Virus record (IMG/VR): IMGVR_UViG_3300042518_001753
Location: 1 to 28,307 of that record
Direction: 5' to 3' (one strand)
DNA length: 28,307 bases
Origin: a virus
Positions 16,607 through 22,655 of this stretch are shown one piece after another. The first letter of the stretch is position 1. Every line of letters begins with the position of its first letter. The notes beneath the pieces are model-generated. The model was not told the origin of the DNA. It did not search any database and saw only the letters and a list, made by a program, of their open reading frames with translations. Made by a program: the position numbers and the translations under genes.

Positions 16607-16819
16607 GTGGAGACGACCAGGGAGGACCTCGGCGGCGGATGCGTGGCGTGGTACCCCGCGGGGGACGTGCGCGACGAGACCGTCCTCGTGTGGGTCGCGC
16701 CCGCAGACGGCGCGTGGGCCGTGTACCTCGAGGGCCTGCCTGGCGAGCCTCGGCGCCACGAGGGCATCGCCAGCGCCGCCGAGGCGGAGGCCGTCGCGGT
16801 CGCGCTGCTGACGGCGTGA
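16607..16819 (+). CDS. Small hypothetical protein
   Basis: 70 residues starting at GTG with a very strong ribosome site GGAGGAGG (16593-16601), one of the best in the window. The sequence VAWYPAGDVRDETVLVWVAP followed by a C-terminal helix SAAEAEAVAVALLTA looks like a compact alpha/beta fold. No recognised motif, signal peptide or membrane segment. It lies between the tail operon and a lipoprotein gene. Confidence 0.6.
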   Translation: METTREDLGGGCVAWYPAGDVRDETVLVWVAPADGAWAVYLEGLPGEPRRHEGIASAAEAEAVAVALLTA

Positions 16820-16861
16820 ATGCCACGCGCTCGCCGCGCGTACCTGTCCAACGGAGGGCCC

Positions 16862-17392
16862 ATGCTCCTGCTCCTGCTCGCGTGCACCGACCATGCCCCC
16901 GTGGCCCCCCTCGCTCGCGTCCAGGCGTGCAGCACCGACGCTCCGCCCGTCGACAGCGGCGAGCCACTGCCGCTCGACAGCGCCGAGCACACCGGCGAAC
17001 TCCCGGCGCCCGAGCACACCGGCGGCGACACCTGCGGAGCGGGCGCCGTTCTCGGGTGGCAGGTCCTCGACTGGGTGCCGTCGCAGTCTGTCAACCTCGC
17101 CATCTTCCCCGCGGGGTCCCTCTCGAGCGTGGGGCACATCGAGGTGCCGCTCGGCGAGGAGGGCGACGTGTGCGCCGCGACCTGCTCCGAGTCGTGGGCG
17201 ATCCCGGTCGTCTCTCGTCCAGACGGGTCGTGCTCCCAGGATCCCGCCGTGCTGCCGCTGGTGGGTGTCGCCTCCGGGCGGGTCGTGCAGGTCTGCGTGG
17301 CGGTGTACGAGCCCGCGGGGGCGCGCCGTGTCGCAGAGTGCGAGGTTACCGCGTCCGGCGGCGTCGCGTCGTTCCGGGTCCGCGCCGACTGA
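16862..17392 (+). CDS. Putative lipoprotein with Asp/Ser/Gly-rich tether
   Basis: 176 residues from ATG 16862, which has GGAGGG just upstream; an in-frame ATG at 16820 would add PRARRAYLSNGGP, a positively charged n-region, and is a real alternative because the shorter start lacks positive charges. The sequence MLLLLLACTD gives a lipobox (LLA-C) for signal peptidase II, followed by a tether rich in DSG, HTG and Pro (about residues 20-55). The remaining domain has several Cys (GDTCGAG, DVCAATCSES, DGSCSQD, VQVCVAVY), suggesting disulphides in the periplasm or outside. Function unknown; a superinfection or cell-surface role is possible. Its stop codon overlaps promoter element P3. Confidence 0.6.
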   Translation: MLLLLLACTDHAPVAPLARVQACSTDAPPVDSGEPLPLDSAEHTGELPAPEHTGGDTCGAGAVLGWQVLDWVPSQSVNLAIFPAGSLSSVGHIEVPLGEEGDVCAATCSESWAIPVVSRPDGSCSQDPAVLPLVGVASGRVVQVCVAVYEPAGARRVAECEVTASGGVASFRVRAD

Positions 17393-17417
17393 CGGCCCGT
17401 ATCAGACGTGATACGCT
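17389..17417 (+). promoter_or_regulatory. Promoter/operator element P3 ahead of fibre-like genes
   Basis: CTGACG (17389-17394), 17 bases, TACGCT (17412-17417) preceded by TGA. The spacer dyad is GTATCA-GACG-TGATAC (17399-17414), and CTCC follows as in P2. It lies in the 43-base gap before the gene at 17436, whose ribosome site GGTGAGG (17424-17430) starts about where transcription would begin. The -35-like hexamer differs from P1/P2 but keeps TGAC. Confidence 0.55.
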
Positions 17418-17435
17418 CCGGACGGTGAGGCACGT

Positions 17436-17801
17436 GTGGCGTACCCGAGCACCCCCGGCAGACACGCGATCGAGGTCATCATCGGGGACAACCTCGCGAT
17501 CGTGGTGCGGCTCCTCGACGCTGACGGTGTGGGCTTCGACCTCTCGGCCGCGACTGGCACGGGCCAGATCACCGCGCAGAACCATGGGACGGTGCTCCTC
17601 GCGCTGACGGTCGGCAGCACCGGCGACGCGACCCGGCTCCTCGCGGACGGGTACATCCTGATCTCGGCGACCGCCGCGGAGACCGCCGCCCTTACCGCGC
17701 GGCTCGCCGAGTACGCGATCCGGCTCTCGTGGTCGGGCCCGACGTACGTGGCGACGGTGCTCCTCGGCGACTGCACGATCCGCAAGGTGTGGTCCTCGTG
17801 A
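17436..17801 (+). CDS. Putative fibre-assembly or baseplate Ig-like protein
   Basis: 121 residues, GTG start with GGTGAGG five bases upstream. The pattern HAIEVIIGDNLAIVVRLLDADG then FDLSAATGTGQITA resembles the N-terminal Ig-like domain of BppU-type baseplate proteins (a bound or unbound state is described by G-D-x-x-x-(L/V)-x-(V/L)-x-L-x-D-x-D-G). The next gene carries a fibre signature, so the pair probably forms a second appendage. Expression may be set by element P3. The family link is tentative. Confidence 0.5.
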   Translation: MAYPSTPGRHAIEVIIGDNLAIVVRLLDADGVGFDLSAATGTGQITAQNHGTVLLALTVGSTGDATRLLADGYILISATAAETAALTARLAEYAIRLSWSGPTYVATVLLGDCTIRKVWSS

Positions 17802-18427
17802 GCGTGGTACGCGTCACCGTCGAGCGGCCCGTGATCGAGGTCGCCGCGAACGCGATCCCGGTCGTGTCGGGCGGCACGACCGATCACGCTGCCCTCGCCA
17901 GCAACCTCGCGTGGACCACGAGCGGCCACACCGGCACCGCCTCGCGCCTCGCGGGCTTCGACGCCAGCGGCGTCGCTGCCCTCTACACCCGGGCCACGGG
18001 GCTCGCGCTCCTCGGCGCCGTGGTCGTGCCCGCCGCGGCGCTCTCCACCTCCGACGCGGTCACCGGCTCGGTGCTTGCCTCGTTCACGCTGGTCGCCGGG
18101 CGGAAGTACATCATCACCGGGGAGCTGTCGGTGACCACCGCCAGCGGTTCGACCGCGCAGAACTTCCGGATGTCCGCCGGCGGGGGGCTCGTGCTCGCCA
18201 CGGCGACCGCGGGGTGGACGATCGCGTCGGCGTCCTACGTCGGCACCGTCACCGCGATCGACGTGTGGACGGCGTTCACCGCGGGCGCGATCGACCGGAT
18301 CGCCCGCGTCGCGATCTACGCCGACTGCACGACGGGCGGGACGCTCTCGGTCGAGATCCGCTCCGAGGTCGGCGGCGTCGCCGTCGAGTCGCGGGGCGGC
18401 GGCCTCGTGCTGTGGGAGGTCGCGTGA
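17798..18427 (+). CDS. Tail fibre-like protein with SGHTGTASRLAGF motif
   Basis: 209 residues; GTG overlaps the previous stop. Near residues 25-55 it carries DHAALASNLAWTTSGHTGTA followed by SRLAGFDASG, a motif seen repeatedly in phage tail fibre and structural proteins. The C-terminal 140 residues are beta-rich (SFTLVAGRKYIITGELSVTT, GTLSVEIRSEVGGVAVES), like a jelly-roll receptor-binding tip. No enzyme motif. Likely a structural partner of the preceding gene product. Confidence 0.6.
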   Translation: MSVVRVTVERPVIEVAANAIPVVSGGTTDHAALASNLAWTTSGHTGTASRLAGFDASGVAALYTRATGLALLGAVVVPAAALSTSDAVTGSVLASFTLVAGRKYIITGELSVTTASGSTAQNFRMSAGGGLVLATATAGWTIASASYVGTVTAIDVWTAFTAGAIDRIARVAIYADCTTGGTLSVEIRSEVGGVAVESRGGGLVLWEVA

Positions 18428-18744
18428 TCCACGTCGGAACGGCGGGGACGGTGTGGGTGTGCCCGGAGTGCGCGGCGGCCCCGATGCCTGACCTCGGGTC
18501 CGTCGTGGACGCCCGCGGCCGGGTGTCGAGGGTGGCGGCGCTCGACAAGGGGGCGGCCACGCAGCTCGACTACCTGTCGGCGTGCCCCTGGTGCCTCACG
18601 GACGATCACGCCGTGCGCCACGCGGTGATCGTGCGGCTCTACGTTGCCGACGAGGCCGAGGCCAAGCGCCGCGGGCTCGACACCAGCAAGGCCCGGAGCC
18701 TCGACCAGGCCGGCGACCTCGTCGCCTACAGGGAGGGCCGGTGA
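18424..18744 (+). CDS. Small protein with two CxxC pairs
   Basis: 106 residues; GTG overlaps the fibre gene stop. Two CxxC knuckles, CPEC (C13/C16) and CPWC (C54/C57), could form a zinc ribbon. The C-terminal half is mixed charged (VADEAEAKRRGLDTSKARSL). No named family. Its position between fibre and membrane genes gives no clear role. It is one of several Cys-rich mini-proteins in the window. Confidence 0.6.
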   Translation: MIHVGTAGTVWVCPECAAAPMPDLGSVVDARGRVSRVAALDKGAATQLDYLSACPWCLTDDHAVRHAVIVRLYVADEAEAKRRGLDTSKARSLDQAGDLVAYREGR

Positions 18745-19169
18745 CCGCAGCGCTCGGGATCGTGCTCCTGGTGTACGCCCTCAGCTCGAGCGCCTACGGG
18801 GCGGCGCACTGGCGGGTGATGCGTGCGGCGGTGTCGATCCCCAGGTCGGTCCGACTCGTGATCGCCGTGCGTGAGCGGCTCGTGATCCCCGCGGGGCTCG
18901 TGTCGGCGGCGGGGGCGCTCCTGGCGCTCGCGCAGGGCTGCCACCTGGCGCTGATCGCGCTGGTGATCGCGGCGGCGGTGTCGGCGCTCCTCGACGGCGC
19001 GATCGCGGGGACGCTGGTCGCGGCGTCGCACTCGACAGCCCCCGAGGTCGCCCGGACGCACCGCCTGGCCGACGAGGGGGCGCAGTCCGCCGCCCGGGGT
19101 ACGGAGATCCTCCGCCGGCTCGAGCTCGCTCGACGGCCCGCGCAGCACCGACACCACGCGGAGGCCTGA
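18741..19169 (+). CDS. Membrane protein, holin candidate
   Basis: 142 residues; GTG with GGGAGGG just upstream. Three hydrophobic segments are visible at about residues 2-22, 48-68 and 70-96, followed by a soluble basic C-terminal tail (RRLELARRPAQHRHH). A three-segment small membrane protein next to a candidate endolysin fits a class I-type holin, although the cytoplasmic tail is longer than usual. An alternative is an unrelated membrane protein. The stop is 1 base from the next start. Confidence 0.45.
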   Translation: MTAALGIVLLVYALSSSAYGAAHWRVMRAAVSIPRSVRLVIAVRERLVIPAGLVSAAGALLALAQGCHLALIALVIAAAVSALLDGAIAGTLVAASHSTAPEVARTHRLADEGAQSAARGTEILRRLELARRPAQHRHHAEA

Positions 19170-19170
19170 C

Positions 19171-19455
19171 GTGCCGGAGATCCCTGCCAGCGACGGGCCG
19201 CCGACCTCCCCGCGGGCCCTGTCCCCCGAGGCGCGCGACGAGTTGATCCTCGCCGCGGTGCAGTGGCTCGTGGCCCGGGAGCAGGCGCGCGGCGAGGACC
19301 GGGGCTACCTTCGGAGCCTCGCCGAGTCGCGGATCCTTGACCGGGTGCGCCTCGACCAGCTCGCGGCGCTCGTGATCCTCGCTGCCCTCGCCGCGGGGCT
19401 CGGGGTCTCGGGGCCGGGGCTGTGGGGCCTGATCACTGGTGGAGGTGCTCCGTGA
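19171..19455 (+). CDS. Single-span membrane protein of lysis region
   Basis: 94 residues from GTG. A soluble helical N-terminus (SPEARDELILAAVQWLVARE) leads to a hydrophobic segment at about 65-90 (LAALVILAALAAGLGVSG). The layout, a short helical domain plus one C-terminal span, is compatible with an antiholin or a second holin-like protein. It sits between the three-span membrane protein and the candidate endolysin and overlaps the latter by 4 bases. No firm family. Confidence 0.5.
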   Translation: MPEIPASDGPPTSPRALSPEARDELILAAVQWLVAREQARGEDRGYLRSLAESRILDRVRLDQLAALVILAALAAGLGVSGPGLWGLITGGGAP

Positions 19456-19943
19456 AGATCCTCGACGCGTTCCTGAAGGTCGCCGCCTCGCTGCGGGTCG
19501 ACAACCCCAACGACCAGCTCTGCTGCGTGTACGTCCGCGCGACGCTCGCCGCCGCCTACGGCGAGGCCGTCGTGGCGCGGGCGCCCGTGAACCTCTGGCA
19601 CCTGTGGCCCGAGACCCGAGACCCGTGGGGGCCGGTCACCGCCGCGCTGCGGGCGGGTGTGGCGACTGCGCCCCCGGCTCCCGCGCACCCGGTTCGTGGC
19701 GCCTGGCACATCGTGCAGGGGTGGCGGGGGACCCCCTTCGCCCCGGGCGTGCTCGGTCACACGTTCCTCTGGTACGAGGCCCCGGACGCGTCGAGCGGGC
19801 TCCTGCTCGACTCGGCCGACAAGCGCGCGCCCGACGGCGGCATCGTCGACACGATCGAGGACGGCCCGGCGGCTACCCCGACGACGTGGGCAGCGGTGCA
19901 GGCCCGGTACAGGGGCGGGATTGCCGTGGGGGTGCTGTCGTGA
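19452..19943 (+). CDS. Candidate endolysin: Cys-His peptidase fold (CHAP/NlpC-like)
   Basis: 163 residues; GTG overlaps the preceding stop. Cys24/25 sit at the start of a helix (DQLCCVYVRATLAAAYG), and a His103 in GVLGHTFLWYEA is followed by LLLDSADKR with Asp120. This Cys - GH-x-x-L-x - D/N layout is that of CHAP and NlpC/P60 cell-wall amidases, in which Cys attacks a peptide bond in peptidoglycan. No signal peptide is visible, so it would need a holin, and membrane protein genes lie just upstream. The assignment is by motif geometry and context; overall similarity to a named family cannot be judged here. Confidence 0.45.
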   Translation: MKILDAFLKVAASLRVDNPNDQLCCVYVRATLAAAYGEAVVARAPVNLWHLWPETRDPWGPVTAALRAGVATAPPAPAHPVRGAWHIVQGWRGTPFAPGVLGHTFLWYEAPDASSGLLLDSADKRAPDGGIVDTIEDGPAATPTTWAAVQARYRGGIAVGVLS

Positions 19944-20149
19944 GCGACCACCCCCGGCCCGTGCCCTGGGAGCTCGCCGGCGGGCCCGACGAGTGCTCGC
20001 ACGGGTACGCGGCCGGGGTGCCGTGTCCGCGGTGCGAGGAGTTCCGCGCCGCATTCGAGGACGGGCAGCGGCTAGCTGCGGAGTTCCGCGCGCGGACACG
20101 GCACACTCGGATCATCACTGCCGCTGACCTCGCCACCAGGAGCGACTGA
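19940..20149 (+). CDS. Small zinc-finger-like protein (shares module with 24574-24858)
   Basis: 69 residues; GTG overlaps the previous stop. Residues 8-32 form a C-x-H-G-Y-x5-P-C-x2-C motif (C19, H21, C29, C32), likely a small zinc-binding knuckle. The same module, VPWE-x-AGGPDEC-x-HGYAAGVPC-x-RC, opens the protein on the minus strand at 24574-24858, with the DNA also nearly the same, while the rest of each protein differs. The C-terminus is helical and basic (AEFRARTRHTRIITAADLA). Function unknown. Stop and next ATG share a base (TGATG). Confidence 0.6.
   Translation: MSDHPRPVPWELAGGPDECSHGYAAGVPCPRCEEFRAAFEDGQRLAAEFRARTRHTRIITAADLATRSD
19961..20034 (+). repeat. Inverted duplicate copy A (zinc module)
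   Basis: This stretch matches the reverse complement of 24776-24849 at about 65 of 74 positions by hand alignment, including a run from the GGGCCCGACGAGTGC block through CACGGGTACGCGGCCG. It codes for the shared zinc module in both genes. Confidence 0.7.
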
Positions 20150-20685
20150 TGTCCTACCCGAAGTCCAAGGCGGCCCTCGGGCTCGCCGGCCTCGTCACCG
20201 CCCTCGCCGCCGGTGCCGCAGTCGTCTACGGGCGCGTCCGCTCCGTCGACGTGCCGCAGCCCGCGCACTGGCCCGGCGTCGCTCTGGTGTGCGCCGGTGA
20301 CGGCGTCGACCGGGTGGCGCTGGTCGAGGCGATCGACGCCCTCGAGGAGCACGAGCAGAAGGTGCGACTCCTCGCGCGCGGTGAGGACTGCACGCCGCGG
20401 GATGGGATCGTCGCCGTGCGCGTCGATCCGAGCCTCGACACCGAGGCGGGGATGGGCGGGTTCGACGGCGACGAGCCCCGGATCGTGTGGGGCTTGACCC
20501 ACGTCGTCGCCGAGGGCGAGCGGATCCGCTCCGCTACCGTGCGCCTGCACCCGCGGCAGGACGCCACCGGGGACGCGCACGAGCTCTTGCACGCGCTGGG
20601 GTTCGAACATCCCCGCCTGGCGCCCACGGGGCACATCCTGCACCCGAGCAACCCCTCGCTACGGGACTGGCGCGGGGTGGAGTGA
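20149..20685 (+). CDS. Membrane-anchored metzincin-like metalloprotease
   Basis: 178 residues; ATG shares a base with the previous stop. An N-terminal hydrophobic helix (about 9-27, LGLAGLVTALAAGAAVVYG) after a Lys-containing start acts as a signal anchor. The C-terminal part contains HELLHALGFEH at 144-154, the HExxHxxGxxH zinc motif of metzincins with catalytic Glu145, then GHILHP at 161-166 where a Met-turn (usually x-M-x-P) would be; here Leu replaces Met. The size is small for a metzincin catalytic domain. It ends the plus-strand late block next to the lysis genes and might act on the envelope or surface proteins. Catalysis is likely; substrate unknown. Confidence 0.65.
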   Translation: MSYPKSKAALGLAGLVTALAAGAAVVYGRVRSVDVPQPAHWPGVALVCAGDGVDRVALVEAIDALEEHEQKVRLLARGEDCTPRDGIVAVRVDPSLDTEAGMGGFDGDEPRIVWGLTHVVAEGERIRSATVRLHPRQDATGDAHELLHALGFEHPRLAPTGHILHPSNPSLRDWRGVE

Positions 20686-20847
20686 GCGCCGTTCGCGGTG
20701 CCTCTCCTCGACCCTCGCCCACATCCACTCCCGGTGCGCCGCCTCATCCATCCGGCGGGCGGCGTCCACGATGACCGCGTCGGCGGTGCACACGCACTCC
20801 CCGAGGCGGATCGCGAGGCGGGCGGGTGGTGCGGTGCGGCGGATCAC
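20659..20847 (-). CDS. Small basic hypothetical protein
   Basis: 62 residues from GTG, overlapping the stop of the upstream gene (GTGA). The sequence is mostly helical, with LAIRLGECVCTADAVIVDAA and a charged helix WARVEERHRERRS. It is the last gene of the minus-strand block; its last 27 bases overlap the end of the convergent protease gene. No motif identified. Confidence 0.5.
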   Translation of the reverse strand: MIRRTAPPARLAIRLGECVCTADAVIVDAARRMDEAAHREWMWARVEERHRERRSLHPAPVP

Positions 20848-21092
20848 GGCGTCACCGCCCCGGCCTGCCACACACCCTCGACCTGAAGCACGACGCTCGG
20901 CGGCGCGTCCCAGGGGTGAGCGTGGAGGACGCCGGTGATCGTGCCGGAGACGCTGACGCGCTGGCCGTCGACGAGCCACGAGGCGGTGAGCTGCTCGCCC
21001 TCCCCGGGGCACGGGCTGCCCGGGCGGAGGTCGAGCGGGCGCCGGAGGTGCTGGGGGATGGGGTCGGGGTGCAGGCTGATGCGCATGTCCAT
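20844..21092 (-). CDS. Small hypothetical protein, possibly OB-like
   Basis: 82 residues from ATG 21092, which has GGAG upstream. The C-terminal half alternates strands (LTASWLVDGQRVSVSGTITG, PPSVVLQVEGVWQAG), reminiscent of a small beta-barrel, possibly nucleic-acid binding. The N-terminus (MDMRISLHPDPIPQHLRR) is short and basic. The gene is in a chain of short coupled genes. Function unknown. Confidence 0.55.
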   Translation of the reverse strand: MDMRISLHPDPIPQHLRRPLDLRPGSPCPGEGEQLTASWLVDGQRVSVSGTITGVLHAHPWDAPPSVVLQVEGVWQAGAVTP

Positions 21093-21108
21093 GGGGGGGG
21101 CTCCGAGG

Positions 21109-21438
21109 TCAGGGGTTGGTGGTGGGCGGCATCGCCAGCCGGCCGCGCACGTAGTCGGCGACCGACAGCCCGCTGTTCGCGGCGGCGGTGACGATGGCGT
21201 CGCGCTCGACGGGGTGCAGGCGGATCGAGAGGGAGACGCAGCGGGTGCCGTCGTCGCCCCCCGGGGCGCGGGGCGGGCGGCCGCGCTTGCGGGCGAGCAT
21301 GCTCGCCGGGTACCAGCGAGACACGCCGTTGGGCCACTCCACCTTCGCTTCGGGCCCATCGGCGCCGACCTGGGAGGCGATGACCCGCCCGTCGCCGGCG
21401 GGGCCGATCACGCGGTCGCCGACCGCGAGCCGGCTCAC
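21109..21438 (-). CDS. Composite DNA-binding protein: SH3/Tudor-like + AT-hook + ribbon-helix-helix
   Basis: 109 residues, GTG overlapping the upstream stop. Three modules are visible. Residues 4-49 (LAVGDRVIGPAGDGRVIAS, VEWPNGVSRWYPASML) look like a small SH3/Tudor/KOW-type barrel. Residues 50-58 (RKRGRPPRA) contain an AT-hook core RGRP. Residues 68-102 (VSLSIRLHPVERDAIVTA, then SGLSVADYVRGRL) fit a ribbon-helix-helix fold with a beta strand and two helices. This suggests a DNA-binding regulator or nucleoid-like protein. RHH domains bind as dimers. The combination is unusual; family boundaries are my reading. Confidence 0.6.
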   Translation of the reverse strand: MSRLAVGDRVIGPAGDGRVIASQVGADGPEAKVEWPNGVSRWYPASMLARKRGRPPRAPGGDDGTRCVSLSIRLHPVERDAIVTAAANSGLSVADYVRGRLAMPPTTNP

Positions 21439-21593
21439 CGGGACACCCGGACGTAGGCGCGGGACATGGCCCAGTCGAGGGCGCGGCGGGCGGCGAGGTA
21501 CAGGCCCCAGGCCGCGAGGACGAGGGCCATGGGGCCAGCCCAGGCGCAGGCCAGGAAGGCGGCGGAGGCGGTGAGTTCGTGGGCGGGGGTCAC
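21435..21593 (-). CDS. Small single-span membrane protein
   Basis: 52 residues from GTG, overlapping both neighbours by 4 bases (GTGA). A hydrophobic stretch at about 8-36 (TASAAFLACAWAGPMALVLA) is followed by a basic C-terminus (AARRALDWAMSRAYVRVSR). It probably sits in the inner membrane with the tail inside. No family is recognised. Coding is supported mainly by the tight overlaps. Confidence 0.55.
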   Translation of the reverse strand: MTPAHELTASAAFLACAWAGPMALVLAAWGLYLAARRALDWAMSRAYVRVSR

Positions 21594-21697
21594 TGGGACA
21601 CCACCGCGAGGCAGTCGTCGAGGGTGCAGGGCAGGCCCCAGCAGTTCGGGGCCCAGTCGAGGTACAGATCGTAGCGTTCGGGGAGGTCAGAGTACAT
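21590..21697 (-). CDS. Very small ORF (35 residues)
   Basis: ATG 21697 preceded by AGGAGCAACC, a clear ribosome site, and followed by a stop that overlaps the next GTG. The peptide is acidic and aromatic (YDLYLDWAPNCWGL, DDCLAVVSQ) with two Cys and three Trp/Tyr clusters. It lies downstream of a strong stem-loop at 21724-21750. No similarity is recognised. Confidence 0.5.
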   Translation of the reverse strand: MYSDLPERYDLYLDWAPNCWGLPCTLDDCLAVVSQ

Positions 21698-21723
21698 GGT
21701 TGCTCCTGGGTTCTGACGGCTTG

Positions 21724-21750
21724 AGCCCGTCTCCTCGCGGAGTACGGGCT
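21724..21750 (-). other. Strong stem-loop with GNRA tetraloop
   Basis: On the minus strand AGCCCGT-A-CTCC pairs with GGAG-ACGGGCT around the loop GCGA: 11 base pairs with one bulged A and a GNRA-type tetraloop. It fills the 74-base gap between the genes at 21772-21990 and 21590-21697. No T-run follows. It could be an attenuator, a processing site or a stability element. Confidence 0.55.
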
Positions 21751-21771
21751 GGGGAGCGGGTCGGCGGTGGG

Positions 21772-21990
21772 TCAGTCGCTCCACCGGGCGTCGTCGAGCG
21801 CCTCCTGCTCACGCTCCGTGAGGCGCTGCCCGTCCGAGCGCACGACACCACGGTCGGAGTAGCTGGAGGAGCCGTTGCCGCGCTTCACCGCGCGGTTGTC
21901 GCGGTTGGCGCACGCGAGCGCGGCGCCGATGGTGCGGTGGGCGTGGCCGCAAGAGCCGCGGACGCTGCCGATGGTGGTGTAGGTCGTCAT
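21772..21990 (-). CDS. Small Cys/His protein (CGHxH motif)
   Basis: 72 residues from ATG 21990, with GGAGCAACC upstream, the same leader as the 35-residue gene. The motif SCGHAHRTIGAALAC (C14, H16, H18, C27) may bind zinc; it is followed by SSSYSDRGVV and a charged helical C-terminus (LTEREQEALDDARWS). It resembles short phage proteins with a C-x-H-x-H then an Ala-rich helix ending in Cys. First gene after the AT-rich dyad at 22064-22088. Function unknown. Confidence 0.6.
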   Translation of the reverse strand: MTTYTTIGSVRGSCGHAHRTIGAALACANRDNRAVKRGNGSSSYSDRGVVRSDGQRLTEREQEALDDARWSD

Positions 21991-22063
21991 GGTGGTTGCT
22001 CCGTTCGGGGCGGCTCTCTCGGCCCCCCGATGCACTACTCTTAATGCTCTCCATTCCACGCGC

Positions 22064-22088
22064 CACAAGAAATCATAAGATTCTTGTG
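22064..22088 (-). promoter_or_regulatory. AT-rich dyad in the intergenic gap (operator-like)
   Basis: CACAAGAA (22064-22071) and TTCTTGTG (22081-22088) form a perfect 8-bp inverted repeat around nine bases, extendable to 10 bp with one bulged A. It is conspicuously AT-rich in a GC-rich genome. On the minus strand the centre reads TATGAT, a good -10 match, and TTGTGG at 22068-22063 could serve as a -35. It lies between the winged-helix gene and the gene at 21990, so it may be an operator and promoter for the distal part of the block. Confidence 0.45.
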
Positions 22089-22101
22089 AGCATGGAACAG
22101 A

Positions 22102-22362
22102 CTAGAGCTTCAACCGCCACAACTGCGCGCGCGACGACCGACCACGTCCCCAGGCCGGCGCTGTCCCCGCCCGCTCGACGCCGCCCATCCGAGGGAGGCG
22201 ATCCGCGATCGTCGTCGTGTGGGCGCCGGTGCCCTCGGCGAGCTCGCGGATCGTCCACGGCACGGGCCCGTCGGGGCCTGGGGTGCCGAGGCAGGCGAGG
22301 ATCCTGGCCTCCACCGACGGGCCCGGGTGCCGCGACCAGGTGCGGGAGGGGCTACGGCTCAC
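22102..22362 (-). CDS. Winged-helix DNA-binding protein
   Basis: 86 residues from GTG 22362, overlapping the previous stop. After a basic N-terminus, residues 16-60 form a helix (VEARILACLG) and a helix-turn-helix (WTIRELAEGTGAHTTTIADRL), followed by a wing with basic residues (GRGRSSRAQLWRLKL). It resembles small MarR- or ArsR-like winged-helix regulators that control neighbouring genes. The inverted repeat at 22064-22088 lies about 15 bases beyond its stop and could be its target. Whether it represses or activates is unknown. Confidence 0.65.
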   Translation of the reverse strand: MSRSPSRTWSRHPGPSVEARILACLGTPGPDGPVPWTIRELAEGTGAHTTTIADRLPRMGGVERAGTAPAWGRGRSSRAQLWRLKL

Positions 22363-22655
22363 GGGCGCACCGGCATGGAGCCCCACGGCTGCACGGGGTC
22401 GTCGTCGGGGTCTTCGGCTTCGGCTTCGGTCGCCTGCCGTTCGCACTCGGCGCACATGGGCCAGCGGGCGAGGGCTGCGGGGTCGGCGATGTGGGCGCGT
22501 GGCCATTCGCGACCGGGGCCGTGCCGGTACTGCACGCCGCCGGGGGCCTTGCACAGCGGCGCGAGCCGATTCGGGCCCACCGTGCCCACGATGTGGATCA
22601 CCCGCCCACCGGTGGAGCGGTAGCGTGCCCCGACGACGGCTTCGGCGGCGGTCAC
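22359..22655 (-). CDS. Hypothetical protein with SH3-like start and Cys pair
   Basis: 98 residues from GTG 22655, overlapping the preceding stop. The N-terminus (VGARYRSTGGRVIHIVGTVG) looks like a small barrel; a Cys-containing segment (APLCKAPGG) and CAEC (C68/C71) could coordinate zinc. The C-terminus is acidic then Pro-rich (AEAEDPDDDPVQPWGSM). Such short phage proteins with a barrel plus CxxC are common but uncharacterised. No function is assigned. Confidence 0.55.
   Translation of the reverse strand: MTAAEAVVGARYRSTGGRVIHIVGTVGPNRLAPLCKAPGGVQYRHGPGREWPRAHIADPAALARWPMCAECERQATEAEAEDPDDDPVQPWGSMPVRP

Noticed and set aside
15302-17137. 611-codon antisense open frame opposite tail appendage genes
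   Set aside because: Crosses several sense genes with good overlaps and ribosome sites; composition is typical of antisense high-GC frames.
20686-20700. Bidirectional terminator between convergent blocks
   Set aside because: The convergent genes overlap by 27 bases and no stem-loop or T-run is visible at the junction.
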